Shown: positions 1-7,940 of the stretch, piece after piece
Layout of the letters: each line of letters starts with the position of its first letter
How positions within the stretch are numbered: the stretch's first letter is position 1
DNA from: an uncultured Candidatus Saccharibacteria bacterium
GTDB taxonomy: Bacteria; Patescibacteriota; Saccharimonadia; Saccharimonadales; Saccharimonadaceae
Direction of reading: 5' to 3'
NCBI GenBank assembly: GCA_934717805.1
Contig: CAKUZG010000001.1
Coordinates: forward strand, 1-64,000
Length of the DNA: 64,000 bases
Position numbers and translations under genes: made by a program
The notes under the pieces: generated by a model
Told to the model about the DNA's origin: nothing
Databases searched by the model: none
The model's input: the letters and a program-made list of their open reading frames with translations, nothing else

Positions 1-230
1 CAGCTGGTGATCTTGCTAAGGACTTTGTAAATATCATGCTCTTTGCAATTGGCATCTTGGCGGTTATCATGATTATCTGGGGTGGTATCCGATATGTATT
101 ATCCGGTGGAGATAGCAGTGCAATTAGTGCAGCAAAGAAAACAATTCTTTATGCCGTTGTTGGTTTAGTAGTTGCAATTTTGGCTTACGCTATTGTCAAT
201 TTTGTCATTACCACTATTGCAAAAAAATAA
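1..230 (+). CDS. T4SS pilin-like (VirB2/TrbC type) protein, 5'-truncated by window edge
   Basis: The frame is open from base 3, so the N-terminus lies upstream of the window. The visible part has two hydrophobic helices separated by a short loop (WGGIRYVLSGGDSSAI) and ends in IAKK. It closely matches the C-terminal half of the next gene, so the two are tandem paralogues. The two-helix core with an IRYVLS-G-D-S loop is typical of the small type IV secretion pilins of Patescibacteria, likely inserted in the membrane after signal cleavage. Function as a pilus or secretion subunit is inferred from the family. Confidence 0.7.
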   Translation, partial: AGDLAKDFVNIMLFAIGILAVIMIIWGGIRYVLSGGDSSAISAAKKTILYAVVGLVVAILAYAIVNFVITTIAKK

Positions 231-244
231 AATTTTGATATAAT
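217..244 (+). promoter_or_regulatory. Promoter of second T4SS pilin
   Basis: TTGCAA (217-222) and TATAAT (239-244) are separated by 16 nt; an AAAGGAAA Shine-Dalgarno follows near 270. Confidence 0.55.
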
Positions 245-285
245 TTAAGTATAAAATAACTTTTTAAGAAAGGAAATTAATTAAA

Positions 286-699
286 ATGAAAAATTTCGTA
301 AAAACAGCTTTATTGGCTGCCGTAACAGTGTTTGCTGTTGGTGCTACAACACTCACAATTCCAGCATATGCTGCTGACTGTAAAGTTACAGGTGGTCTAA
401 AAGCAGCCGATAGCTGTGCTAAAGGTGTTCAAGAAGAAAACGGTGGACCAACAAGCTTGTTTGACGGTGACTCACCAATCTTCACAACAGCAATTAACAT
501 TATGCTCTTCATTATTGGTATTCTTAGCGTGATTATGCTTATCTACGGTGGTATCCGATACGTTCTTTCAAGTGGTGACTCTGGTGCCGTAACAAATGCT
601 AAAAATACAATTATGTATGCTATTATCGGTCTTGTTATCGCTATCTTAGCTTACGCTATCGTTAACTTCGTTATTGGTTCGATTACAAACAAGAACTAA
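286..699 (+). CDS. T4SS pilin-like (VirB2/TrbC type) secreted membrane protein
   Basis: 137 aa. The Sec signal peptide has a likely cleavage after AYA (residue 29). A short Cys-containing segment (C32, C44) follows, then two transmembrane helices (about 65-90 and 105-130) around the loop GGIRYVLSSGDSGAV. This is a paralogue of the preceding truncated gene and of the minus-strand gene near 18 kb. Its own promoter lies in the intergenic gap and a strong terminator follows, so it is probably monocistronic. It likely forms part of a type IV secretion-like surface apparatus; the substrate is unknown. Confidence 0.75.
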   Translation: MKNFVKTALLAAVTVFAVGATTLTIPAYAADCKVTGGLKAADSCAKGVQEENGGPTSLFDGDSPIFTTAINIMLFIIGILSVIMLIYGGIRYVLSSGDSGAVTNAKNTIMYAIIGLVIAILAYAIVNFVIGSITNKN

Positions 700-712
700 A
701 ATTGATAAAACT

Positions 713-746
713 AAAAAAGAGACTTTCCTGCGAGGTCTCTTTTTTA
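713..746 (+). terminator. Rho-independent terminator of pilin gene
   Basis: AAAAAGAGAC and GTCTCTTTTT flank a short loop, ending in a T run. Confidence 0.8.
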
Positions 747-773
747 GTTAGTTTAATTGCTTATAAGAAAAAT

Positions 774-804
774 AAAAATCTCGAACAATTAATTCGAGAT
801 TTTT
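774..804 (-). terminator. Terminator of hsp20
   Basis: A near-perfect palindrome, AAAAATCTCGAA then TTCGAGATTTTT, sits just downstream of the hsp20 stop. It can work on both strands between the convergent genes. Confidence 0.7.
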
Positions 805-808
805 AGAA

Positions 809-1276
809 TTATAGAACTTTAATTCGTGTTGCTTGAGTTTTTAGCTTTGTAAAGCTAATTGTTAGAATTCCATCTTTCAACATCGCCTCAACTTCATCTT
901 CCTTAATTGGAACTGGAAGTGTTAATGTTCGACTGAATTCTCCCCAGTAACATTCTTGCGCGTGATGAGCGATAATTCCCTCTTGATCACCAGGATTTAA
1001 GCTTCCACTAATTGTTAAAGTTCCGTCTGAAAGCGAAACATCCAAGTCGTTCTTATTTACACCTGCAGTTCGCGCTTTAACGAAAAGTTTATCTTCTGTT
1101 TCGTAAACATCAACAGCGAGCTGACCTGGAAGTTCATTTTCCTCTTCAGCCATTTCAATTTGTTCAGATTCTGTGAAACCTTCGTCTTTTGAAGTTTCCA
1201 TTAGATCGTCACCAAAGTTGAAAGCAGCTTCTAGCTCATCGTTCAAAAAGCTGTCGTCATTTTGTCTTCTAGCCAT
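809..1276 (-). CDS. hsp20: Small heat shock protein, Hsp20/alpha-crystallin family
   Basis: 155 aa. An acidic, low-complexity N-terminal arm (1-50) is followed by an alpha-crystallin domain (about 52-145) containing the family pattern for strands DVYETEDKLFVKA and the conserved A-x-x-x-DGILTI-x-x (LKDGILTISF). The C-terminal I-K-V-L is an IXI-like tail that docks oligomers. It acts as an ATP-independent holdase in the cytoplasm. The GGAGG ribosome binding site 5 nt before ATG fixes the start. No heat-shock operator is visible. Confidence 0.9.
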   Translation of the reverse strand: MARRQNDDSFLNDELEAAFNFGDDLMETSKDEGFTESEQIEMAEEENELPGQLAVDVYETEDKLFVKARTAGVNKNDLDVSLSDGTLTISGSLNPGDQEGIIAHHAQECYWGEFSRTLTLPVPIKEDEVEAMLKDGILTISFTKLKTQATRIKVL

Positions 1277-1366
1277 TTTTCCTCCACATTAATTCCTAAA
1301 TAGGCTTAACTTTACTTTATTATACCGCACTTTTGTTGTATAATCAAGAGGTAGAAACGATTTTTT

Positions 1367-2020
1367 ATGAAGAAAAGCATATACGAAATAATTTTAGATT
1401 CTTTTGCGCCTGAAAAGTGTTATTTTTGTGGAAAACTCGGTGATTCCATTTGTGAAAAATGCTTTAAGGACAATTGCGGGTTTGGAAAATCTTTTTCGAA
1501 ACCAAATTCTGTAATTTCGAAAGAATTTTATCTTTCAGAGCGTTCAGGTGAGCTTCAAAAAATGGTCGATGAGTTTAAGCTTCAAAGTAAACGGCAAAAT
1601 GGTCGGCCACTAGCGCAACTTTTGGCTAATTTTTTACTTTCGAAAAAGGTTTTTGTTGAGAATCGTGATAAAATAGTTTTAATTCCCGTTCCAACACTTT
1701 CGAATCATATTCGTGAACGTGGATTTGATCATACTGAAATGCTAGCAAAATATCTCTCGAAGATGCTTAATGTTCAGAAAACGCAAATTGTCCAAAAAAT
1801 TGAAAAAACTTCACAACGAGGTGCAGATTTTAAAACTCGGCAAATTCAGGCTAAAAAATCTTATAAATTTATCAGCGAGAGGCTTTCGCAAGATAAAATT
1901 TATGTTATTCTTGATGATATTCGAACAACGGGCGCAACTTTAGATTCGATTGCAAAAATTCTCCGCAAAAATGGCGCAAAAGAAATTTGGGCATTTTATT
2001 TACTTCAACAAGAAAAATAA
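1367..2020 (+). CDS. comF: ComF family phosphoribosyltransferase-like protein
   Basis: 217 aa. The N-terminal four-cysteine zinc motif (CYFCG and CEKC, residues about 18-35) precedes a type I phosphoribosyltransferase fold with the PRPP loop VILDDIRTTGATL (about 180-192). ComF proteins support natural transformation after DNA entry, probably with a DprA/PriA-type partner. With the pilus operon at 47-57 kb this supports competence, though ComEC and DprA are not in the window. A TATAAT lies at 1339-1344 and AGAGGT sits 12 nt before ATG. Confidence 0.85.
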   Translation: MKKSIYEIILDSFAPEKCYFCGKLGDSICEKCFKDNCGFGKSFSKPNSVISKEFYLSERSGELQKMVDEFKLQSKRQNGRPLAQLLANFLLSKKVFVENRDKIVLIPVPTLSNHIRERGFDHTEMLAKYLSKMLNVQKTQIVQKIEKTSQRGADFKTRQIQAKKSYKFISERLSQDKIYVILDDIRTTGATLDSIAKILRKNGAKEIWAFYLLQQEK

Positions 2021-2021
2021 C

Positions 2022-2050
2022 TTGAGCTTTTCGAAAGAGTATGTTATAAT
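2022..2050 (+). promoter_or_regulatory. tRNA-Ser promoter
   Basis: TTGAGC (2022-2027), a 17-nt spacer and TATAAT (2045-2050) lie just upstream of tRNA-Ser. Confidence 0.6.
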
Positions 2051-2061
2051 GGCTTTTATCT

Positions 2062-2151
2062 GGAGAGGTGGCCGAGTGGTTGAAGGCACCGGTCTTGAAA
2101 ACCGGCATGCGGTAAAACGTATCGAGGGTTCGAATCCCTCCTTCTCCGCCA
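2062..2151 (+). tRNA. tRNA-Ser (TGA)
   Basis: 90 nt with a long variable arm. Acceptor GGAGAGG pairs with the 3' arm; anticodon loop CTTGAAAA region gives TGA; T-loop TTCGAAT; CCA encoded. It reads UCA and probably UCN. Confidence 0.93.
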
Positions 2152-2158
2152 GAAGATA

Positions 2159-2192
2159 GAATCTCACCATTCGGTGAGGTTTTATCTTTTTG
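2159..2192 (+). terminator. Terminator after tRNA-Ser(TGA)
   Basis: CTCACC-ATTC-GGTGAG hairpin (2163-2178) followed by a T-rich run. Confidence 0.75.
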
Positions 2193-2240
2193 TGCAATTT
2201 TTTTGTAAAATTAAATAGCTTATGCTATAATAAAAATATT

Positions 2241-2897
2241 ATGAATTTTGATAACGAGAATCAAAACAGCGCCCCTCGCGTGACCGGATTACCTGAATCG
2301 CAGTTTCAAACTCCAAGTTCAGGTTATTTTATGGCCGATAATACAGACCATAGTTATGAGGATGAATCATTTCAAACTCAAGATTATAGGCCTGTTGAAA
2401 ATAATGAAATGCAAAATCTTGATAATATAACTGAAGAACGGGAAATTGCTAATTGGCAAGCGCAAGATTTGATTATTGGTGATAAAAGCAAGGTTTGGTA
2501 TTTATTCTTTTTCCTAATTAGTTTACTATTATGTGGATTTGCGATTTGGGCACAAAGTTGGACTTTTCTTGCACTAATAATTGTATCTTCAATTGGGATT
2601 CTCGTTCTTCGAAAATCAGATCGTTCACAGATTATTTCATATAGTCTTTCGAATCACGGAGTTTATATGGGAAATACTTTTCATGCGTATGATGAGTTTC
2701 GTGCTTTTGGTGTGCGTAAAGAAAGTTCGGTATATTCAATCGTATTTCTTCCTAAAAAACGTTTTGCGCCAAGCACTATAATTTACTTCCCTAAAGATTA
2801 TGGTGAAAAGATCACTGATATTATTGGTGCACGCCTACCAATGGAAGAAGTTAAATTCGATCTTATTGATAAGATTATCCGTAAAATCAAGCTTTAA
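2241..2897 (+). CDS. Two-helix membrane protein of unknown function
   Basis: 218 aa. A polar, Asn/Gln/Glu-rich cytoplasmic N-terminal 75 residues precede two adjacent transmembrane helices (about 80-120), then a soluble C-terminal domain of about 95 residues with several beta-strand-like segments. An in-frame ATG at 2190 exists, but TATAAT at 2226-2231 lies inside that extension, so the ATG at 2241 is preferred. The mRNA would have a leader of only about 3 nt and no Shine-Dalgarno. The C-terminal part resembles small membrane-associated PH-like domains, but this is weak. Confidence 0.7.
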   Translation: MNFDNENQNSAPRVTGLPESQFQTPSSGYFMADNTDHSYEDESFQTQDYRPVENNEMQNLDNITEEREIANWQAQDLIIGDKSKVWYLFFFLISLLLCGFAIWAQSWTFLALIIVSSIGILVLRKSDRSQIISYSLSNHGVYMGNTFHAYDEFRAFGVRKESSVYSIVFLPKKRFAPSTIIYFPKDYGEKITDIIGARLPMEEVKFDLIDKIIRKIKL

Positions 2898-2900
2898 TTC

Positions 2901-2929
2901 TTGCAAAAATATAAAAAATATGCTAGAAT
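2901..2929 (+). promoter_or_regulatory. tRNA-Arg promoter
   Basis: TTGCAA (2901-2906), 17-nt spacer, TAGAAT (2924-2929). The ~50-nt tRNA leader contains a GCTACT-GAAA-AGTAGC hairpin at 2967-2982, ending 4 nt before the tRNA. Confidence 0.6.
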
Positions 2930-2986
2930 TGAAAAGTCCATTAATGTGGAAGAACTTCAAAAGTTAGCTACTGAAAAGTAGCATAT

Positions 2987-3063
2987 GCACCTGTAGCTCA
3001 GCTGGATAGAGCGTTGGCTTGCGGAGCCAAAGGTCGTAAGTTCGAATCTTGCCAGGTGTACCA
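2987..3063 (+). tRNA. tRNA-Arg (GCG)
   Basis: 77 nt. Acceptor GCACCTG pairs with CAGGTGT (G1-U72 wobble); anticodon stem TTGGC/GCCAA encloses loop TTGCGGA, so the anticodon is GCG; CCA encoded. Most bacteria use ACG (inosine) for this box. Confidence 0.9.
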
Positions 3064-3064
3064 T

Positions 3065-3098
3065 AGAAAAAGCATCAGAGAAATCTGGTGTTTTTTCT
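3065..3098 (+). terminator. Terminator after tRNA-Arg(GCG)
   Basis: AGAAAAAGCATCAGA and TCTGGTGTTTTTTCT form a long hairpin with a GAAA loop. Confidence 0.8.
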
Positions 3099-3120
3099 AT
3101 TTTAGTAGTATAATAAACTT

Positions 3121-4638
3121 ATGGTTAAAGGAATGAGTGAGAAATATCAAAAATTAATTAAAAATAATCAGCAAAATCGAAAAATTTTGATTTTTTCGGC
3201 GTTAATAGTTTTAGTTATCGCAGTCATTTCTTACTGTGCTTTTTATATGATTAACAAAAATAATCAACAAAAATCTACTCCTCAGGCTGAAAACTCTCAA
3301 GAAGTTTCTAAATATTATTTTAAAGATTCAAAATATGAAGGAATAGCTTCGAAATTTATCGAAAGGAAAACTAAAAAAGAAGAAGCTTCTTTGGAAATTC
3401 CAGTAACAAAAAACTCGAAAATCAATGATTTTATTAATAAAAAAGTTAAAGAAATCGATGATACTTTTCGTGCAGATGCCAAAAAACCGTTTTTTGATAA
3501 GCCTGCAACTGAAAAAATGAGCTATCAAGTTTACTACAACCAAGATAATCTTCTTTCGTTAGTTCTTTCAGTTAAACAAGATACTCATGGAGCAAACTTA
3601 ATTGATGAAAATCTTTTTTGGACTTTTGATAAAAATAGTGGTGATATTATAAAATTAAGTAGTTTCTTAACTGATAAGGATAAATTTAAACCAAAAGTCC
3701 TAGAAATTTTTAAAAATAAAGTTTTCGAATTTTTAAAGAGTAAAAATCTAGAATATTCGAAAGATATTTTGGATGAATTAACTTTCGATAATCTTGAGAA
3801 TTTTATTATTTTAGATAAGCAAACTATTGATTTTCCATTTTCTCGATCGGATATTTTGCCGTCTAGTTATGGTGATATTCAAATTCAATTAAAAATTAGC
3901 GAAATTTACGAATTTCTACAAAATGATTTTGCGCGCAAAACTTTTGATGTTCCAGAACCACCAAAACCTAAAGCTGTAGCTCCGAAGCCAGCACCACAAC
4001 CCGCACCAGTTATTTCAAGAGCACCAGTTGTTTCGGGTAATTGCCCAAATTGTATTGCTATCACTTTTGATGACGGCCCAGGAATTTATACTGATCGACT
4101 TTTAGGATATTTGCGAAATTATAACGCAAAAGCAACCTTCTTTATGATTGGCCCTAACGCTCAACGATATTCGGGCGTGGCTCGACGTGTTTTCGAAAAT
4201 GGTCACCAGATTGGAAATCACACATGGTCGCACCCTTCATTAACTAGCTTACCTGACGCTCGAGTTCAAAATGAAATTTCATCTACAAATAATGTGTTAC
4301 AAAGTATAACAGGCGTTCGACCACAAGCTCTCCGCCCTCCTTATGGAGCAACAAATTCTCGTGTTCAAGCTAATGCTGCTGCTCTCGGTATGGCTTCTGT
4401 TTTGTGGTCGGTAGATACTCGCGACTGGGCAGATAGAAATTCGGCGGTGGTTTGTAACCGTGCAGTTTCGAACGCTCGTTCGGGATCGATTATCTTATTA
4501 CACGACATTCATCCAACTTCGGTTGATGCTGTTCCATGTATTTTGCAAAACCTAACATCTCGCGGATTTCGTTTTGTAACGGTTAGCCAACTTTTGGGCG
4601 GATTACAGGCTGGTCAGATCTATTATTCCGGAAAATAG
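3121..4638 (+). CDS. Membrane-anchored polysaccharide (peptidoglycan) deacetylase, NodB/CE4 family
   Basis: 505 aa. One N-terminal transmembrane helix (about 24-46); an extracytoplasmic domain (about 75-280) resembling the DUF3298/DUF4163 region of PgdA/PdaC-type deacetylases; a Pro/Ala linker; and a C-terminal NodB domain (about 308-495). All CE4 motifs are present: TFDDGP, the metal motif HTWSH, RPPYG, the DTRDW motif and LLHDIH. It probably deacetylates cell-wall amino sugars outside the membrane, giving lysozyme resistance. TATAAT (3109-3114) ends 6 nt before ATG, so the mRNA is predicted to be leaderless. N-acetyl substrate is inferred. Confidence 0.9.
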   Translation: MVKGMSEKYQKLIKNNQQNRKILIFSALIVLVIAVISYCAFYMINKNNQQKSTPQAENSQEVSKYYFKDSKYEGIASKFIERKTKKEEASLEIPVTKNSKINDFINKKVKEIDDTFRADAKKPFFDKPATEKMSYQVYYNQDNLLSLVLSVKQDTHGANLIDENLFWTFDKNSGDIIKLSSFLTDKDKFKPKVLEIFKNKVFEFLKSKNLEYSKDILDELTFDNLENFIILDKQTIDFPFSRSDILPSSYGDIQIQLKISEIYEFLQNDFARKTFDVPEPPKPKAVAPKPAPQPAPVISRAPVVSGNCPNCIAITFDDGPGIYTDRLLGYLRNYNAKATFFMIGPNAQRYSGVARRVFENGHQIGNHTWSHPSLTSLPDARVQNEISSTNNVLQSITGVRPQALRPPYGATNSRVQANAAALGMASVLWSVDTRDWADRNSAVVCNRAVSNARSGSIILLHDIHPTSVDAVPCILQNLTSRGFRFVTVSQLLGGLQAGQIYYSGK

Positions 4639-4678
4639 TCTTTATTTCAATCTATAATTATGATAAAATAGGAATATT

Positions 4679-4768
4679 GGAGAGGTGGCCGAGTGGTTGA
4701 AGGCGCACGACTCGAAATCGTGTATGCGGGCAACCGTATCGGGGGTTCGAATCCCCCCTTCTCCGCCA
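4679..4768 (+). tRNA. tRNA-Ser (CGA)
   Basis: 90 nt, long variable arm, anticodon stem CACGA/TCGTG with loop CTCGAAA (anticodon CGA), CCA encoded. TATAAT (4653-4658) upstream. Confidence 0.93.
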
Positions 4769-4775
4769 CGAAAGT

Positions 4776-4798
4776 AGCTCGCGTTTGCGGGCTTTTTT
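4776..4798 (+). terminator. Terminator after tRNA-Ser(CGA)
   Basis: AGCTCGC-GTTT-GCGGGCT hairpin followed by TTTTT. Confidence 0.8.
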
Positions 4799-4806
4799 CG
4801 TATTTA

Positions 4807-4835
4807 TTGACATTAGCTTTAGACTATGTTATAAT
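4807..4835 (+). promoter_or_regulatory. Consensus sigma-70 promoter of small membrane protein gene
   Basis: TTGACA (4807-4812), 17-nt spacer, TATAAT (4830-4835). It matches the consensus perfectly. Confidence 0.8.
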
Positions 4836-4869
4836 GCAACTATAGTTCTTTAGAAACGAGGTTAGAAAA

Positions 4870-5280
4870 ATGAAAAAGATGATTTCTCTGCTTATTTTTG
4901 TTTATGAAATTTCACTAATTGCTGCGGCATTACTGTTAATTTTTAAATCAAGAATTTCAGAAGGTAACTATCTTGTAGTACAACTTGTACTTTTTTGGTG
5001 CGGTGTATTGACAGGCATGTTATGTTTTGCTCCAAGATTTACTGTATGGCTAACAAAGAAAATTTTTAAAAATGCTGCAGTTAATCCTGCATTTAATCCT
5101 GAAGATTATCCTGAAGATTCTACATATTGGTGGATTATTATGGTAATTATCTTATTATTAAGTGTCTTTTTTAAGATGACTTCAATAATTCCTATAGCTG
5201 TTATTATCCAATCTAGTTATTTAATATTTAAGCTTGTTATAATACATAAAACTTTAAGTTTGACGAATCCGGAAGAATAA
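4870..5280 (+). CDS. Four-helix integral membrane protein of unknown function
   Basis: 136 aa with about four transmembrane segments (5-25, 35-57, 88-106, 107-128) and a short acidic loop (NPEDYPEDS) between the pairs. I do not recognise the family. It has a consensus promoter, a GAGGTTAG ribosome binding site and its own terminator, so it is a well-expressed single-gene unit. Confidence 0.7.
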   Translation: MKKMISLLIFVYEISLIAAALLLIFKSRISEGNYLVVQLVLFWCGVLTGMLCFAPRFTVWLTKKIFKNAAVNPAFNPEDYPEDSTYWWIIMVIILLLSVFFKMTSIIPIAVIIQSSYLIFKLVIIHKTLSLTNPEE

Positions 5281-5288
5281 CCTCTCTA

Positions 5289-5312
5289 AGTCAGCAGAAG
5301 CTGGCTTTTTTA
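5289..5312 (+). terminator. Terminator of small membrane protein gene
   Basis: AGTCAGC-AGAA-GCTGGCT hairpin and T run. Confidence 0.8.
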
Positions 5313-5324
5313 TTTTCGAAAAAT

Positions 5325-5359
5325 AAAAACCGCCATTTTGAAACTTAATGGCGGTTTTT
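5325..5359 (-). terminator. Terminator of isomerase gene
   Basis: AAAAACCGCCATT pairs with AATGGCGGTTTTT immediately after the minus-strand stop; usable on both strands. Confidence 0.75.
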
Positions 5360-5363
5360 AAAA

Positions 5364-6407
5364 TTATTTTACTAATTCAATCTTTAGTTTTTCAATTAAT
5401 TCCACTGGTGTTGGGTTAACATTATTCAAAATTGCAAGATAAATACTGACAAAATCTGCTAAAATCGAACCCCAGAAAATTTGCTCAAGATAGGTTGAAC
5501 CTTTAAGTTCGATATTGCGTGCGGCTGGGCGCTTTCCACTTAAAAGCCTATCTGAAATTTCAAAGCGTTTTTGCACTCGCGGATGATCTAAATTACTTCG
5601 AAGATTAAAAATTGCAAAGAGTTTTTCAACTGGGTGCGAGCTCCAACCGATAAATTCATTGTGATTGAATTCCGGATATTCGTTATAAAAGCTAACATTT
5701 TTAGCGTTTTCGTTCCAAGAAATCTTCCATTTGTAAGCTAGCGGCGAAAATTCGTTTGAACTTAGAAAAACTGCACTTCGCCCTGCCGAATAAAGCGCTA
5801 ATTGTTTGGCGTAGTTTCTTTCAGTTAAAATATTTGCTGTCCAAGATTCGCTTTCTTTTCGTAAAAAGTCGGCATAATGTTCGATTTCTTCATGCTTTTC
5901 GTTTGAGATAATTCCAAAATTTACTAAAATTTTTGTTAGAGCGCGGAAATTATAGATTACGGCCATTCGAGGTTGTAGGCCAGCTGGTAGTTTAACGTGC
6001 GCAATATCACGACTTCGAGCGATTTCTTCAATTTTACCATGTGAAGAAACGGTTGCGATTTGTGCACCGATTTCAATAGCTTGATGTAGCGCTGAAACTG
6101 TCTCTTCAGTATTTCCAGAGTAAGAACTAATAATTACAAGTGTATTTTTCGAAACATTTTTTGGTAAAGTATAGTTTCGAATAACTTCAATCGGTAAAGA
6201 AATCTCATTTTCGAGCCATTTCTTAACAATCAAGCCAGCGAGTGCTGAACCACCCATTCCAGCAATTACAATATTTTTAATTTCCCTCCCATCATTTTCA
6301 GGAGAAAGAACTTCTGCTTGAAAAAGCGCTTGTTTCCACTGTTCGCTAGCAACTAAAAGTGCATTTTGTGGATCGCGCTGAACTAATATATTGAAATTAT
6401 CTAACAT
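5364..6407 (-). CDS. Bifunctional phosphoglucose/phosphomannose isomerase (SIS domain)
   Basis: 347 aa from ATG at 6407; a GTG at 6413 is possible but AAAGG is correctly spaced only for the ATG. N-terminal SIS domain with NIVIAGMGGSALAG (about 44-57) and the sugar-phosphate loop SSYSGNTEE (about 112-120), then a C-terminal SIS domain with QPRMAVIYN. It interconverts glucose-6-P or mannose-6-P with fructose-6-P in the cytoplasm, linking glycolysis and cell-envelope sugar supply. The family is common in archaea and Patescibacteria. Dual specificity is inferred from the family. Confidence 0.88.
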   Translation of the reverse strand: MLDNFNILVQRDPQNALLVASEQWKQALFQAEVLSPENDGREIKNIVIAGMGGSALAGLIVKKWLENEISLPIEVIRNYTLPKNVSKNTLVIISSYSGNTEETVSALHQAIEIGAQIATVSSHGKIEEIARSRDIAHVKLPAGLQPRMAVIYNFRALTKILVNFGIISNEKHEEIEHYADFLRKESESWTANILTERNYAKQLALYSAGRSAVFLSSNEFSPLAYKWKISWNENAKNVSFYNEYPEFNHNEFIGWSSHPVEKLFAIFNLRSNLDHPRVQKRFEISDRLLSGKRPAARNIELKGSTYLEQIFWGSILADFVSIYLAILNNVNPTPVELIEKLKIELVK

Positions 6408-6431
6408 TTCCACCCTTTCGAAAAAATAATC

Positions 6432-6460
6432 TTGATTATGCTTTAATTCTATGATACAAT
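6432..6460 (+). promoter_or_regulatory. Promoter of acidic protein gene
   Basis: TTGATT (6432-6437), 17-nt spacer, TACAAT (6455-6460). Confidence 0.5.
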
Positions 6461-6501
6461 ATAACTAATAAAAAGTAAAGTCAATTAAGAAAAGGTGGGT
6501 T

Positions 6502-6966
6502 ATGGAAATTGATATGAGTCAATCAAGCAAAATGCCAGTTAGCGACGACCCAGAGCTCGCTAAGATTCTTTCTGGTGTTAATGGTTCAAGTAGCAATGAT
6601 GCTACAAATGATGATACGACAAACGACGGATTGCAGTATGAAGGTCTTGAGCAAATGCCAGAAGCGCAAGAAGATATTCAACCAGAACAACCAGTTGAAC
6701 AAACAGTGCCTATGACAAGTTTTGCTGGTTTAGATCTAGACGGAATTAAAAGTCATGCACTTGAAGATTTGCGTCCATTGGTTGATAAATTAACAGTTAC
6801 AAATGAAGAAAAATTCGATATTTATCTTCTACTTCTTCGTTCAAGTGATGATGATACTTTGATTGAACCAGCTTATAATGCTGCTCGTGCAATCGAAGAT
6901 GAAACAAAGCGTGCGAATGCTCTACTAGATGTAATTAAAGAAATCGATTACTTCAAATCAAAATAA
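6502..6966 (+). CDS. Acidic small protein of unknown function
   Basis: 154 aa. The first 75 residues are disordered and rich in Asp, Asn, Glu, Gln and Thr. The last 75 form a predicted all-helical domain (LDGIKSHALEDLRPLVDKL to the C-terminus). No membrane segment. The strong AAAGGTGG Shine-Dalgarno and good promoter suggest abundant expression. The family is not recognised; a cytoplasmic scaffold or adaptor is conceivable but unsupported. Confidence 0.7.
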   Translation: MEIDMSQSSKMPVSDDPELAKILSGVNGSSSNDATNDDTTNDGLQYEGLEQMPEAQEDIQPEQPVEQTVPMTSFAGLDLDGIKSHALEDLRPLVDKLTVTNEEKFDIYLLLLRSSDDDTLIEPAYNAARAIEDETKRANALLDVIKEIDYFKSK

Positions 6967-6976
6967 TTATAGATTT

Positions 6977-7013
6977 AAAAACTACGCTGGAGTTAACCGG
7001 TGTAGTTTTTTTA
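6977..7013 (+). terminator. Terminator of acidic protein gene
   Basis: AAAACTACGCTGG pairs (with G-U wobbles) with CCGGTGTAGTTTT, then T run. Confidence 0.75.
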
Positions 7014-7068
7014 TTAGAGATATACTGATAGTTAAAGGAAATATCTAAAGGAAATATCCTTATAAGTT

Positions 7069-7290
7069 TTATATGATTGACTGTAGATTAACAGTCTCTT
7101 TGATAGCTAAAACCCTATAACCTGCTGCTTTGACTTCTTTATTTGTCGTATTGTAATGACTATAATCCTCAATATGAATTGGATAAATATTTTTAGGTTG
7201 AAATAGATCATTCATTTGGTTTAGCATTTTCAAATCCATTGTAAATTCAATGGGTATTGATAAAGTACTTAATAAAATCAAGTTTTTCAT
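7069..7290 (-). pseudogene. C-terminal remnant of an MBL-fold metallo-hydrolase
   Basis: 73 codons remain open. The stretch FTMDLKMLNQMNDLFQPKN then IYPIHIEDYSHY matches the C-terminal part of MBL-fold hydrolases, where a TMD segment is followed by a conserved P-x-H-x-x-x-Y/W-x-H region. The N-terminal metal motif HxHxDH is missing, and a TGA lies a few codons upstream of the first ATG in frame. It is best read as a decayed fragment at the edge of a foreign island. Confidence 0.5.
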
Positions 7291-7339
7291 AATTAGACTG
7301 GGTCAACCGTATTCCTTTTGTTTATTTATGTTTGACAGT

Positions 7340-7906
7340 TTATTCTAAAATATCATAAACTTTAATAAAATTATCGTAAGATGTAGGATAGAACTCGCCC
7401 TCAATACCTTTTACTACAACTTCTCCTGAGAATAAACGTTCAGTACCCTCTAGGGTGTTTATTTCAAGAAATCCCTGTTGTTTTACAGATTTCACTAGTT
7501 TATCTTGTTGTAGTTCTTCTAAAGGAGTGGCAATTTTATATCCTAAGAAATTAAGGACTTCAATAACATTTTTAGTATCGTTTGTATCAATTTTAACAAA
7601 ATCTACGTCATATACCTTTTTTATAAATGTATTTACAGTTCCTTTTACTCGATGGTATGTTTGCAAAAAGATATCCGGGTCTATCGACCAAAAACAACCG
7701 TCGGTATTGTCTTCACGGATGACCCAATTGCCTTTCGGTAAAGCAATCTCGCCTCGTTCTTTGATAATGTAAATTGTTCCATCTGATTCATCATACCGAA
7801 CGGGTTCTTTTTTATTGGTTCTTAGAAGTTTTAAAAATTCTTCCAAAATGATATTGTTGTCGTATTTTATGGCAAAGACTTCGATTGGTTTTTTGCGAGC
7901 TTTCAC
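7340..7906 (-). CDS. Phage-type small protein with tandemly duplicated domain
   Basis: 188 aa. It begins MKARKKPIEVFAIKYD, like many small phage proteins that start M-K-x-R-K-K-P-x-x-x-x-A and end with a G-(D/N)-(W/Y)-(I/V)...GEFYP...IF..TY module. That module appears twice: residues about 58-88 (GNWVIRE, DPDIFLQTYHRV) and about 157-187 (GEVVVKGIEGEFYP, FIKVYDIL). It is not recognised beyond this. Nearby tRNAs without CCA support a phage origin. Stop is TAA. Confidence 0.65.
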   Translation of the reverse strand: MKARKKPIEVFAIKYDNNIILEEFLKLLRTNKKEPVRYDESDGTIYIIKERGEIALPKGNWVIREDNTDGCFWSIDPDIFLQTYHRVKGTVNTFIKKVYDVDFVKIDTNDTKNVIEVLNFLGYKIATPLEELQQDKLVKSVKQQGFLEINTLEGTERLFSGEVVVKGIEGEFYPTSYDNFIKVYDILE

Positions 7907-7940
7907 GTTTCCATCCTTTTTAAGAATTTCTTTTTAGTTA

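Noticed and set aside
2000..2197. Minus-strand 65-codon frame across tRNA-Ser(TGA)
   Set aside because: A typical spurious antisense-tRNA ORF.
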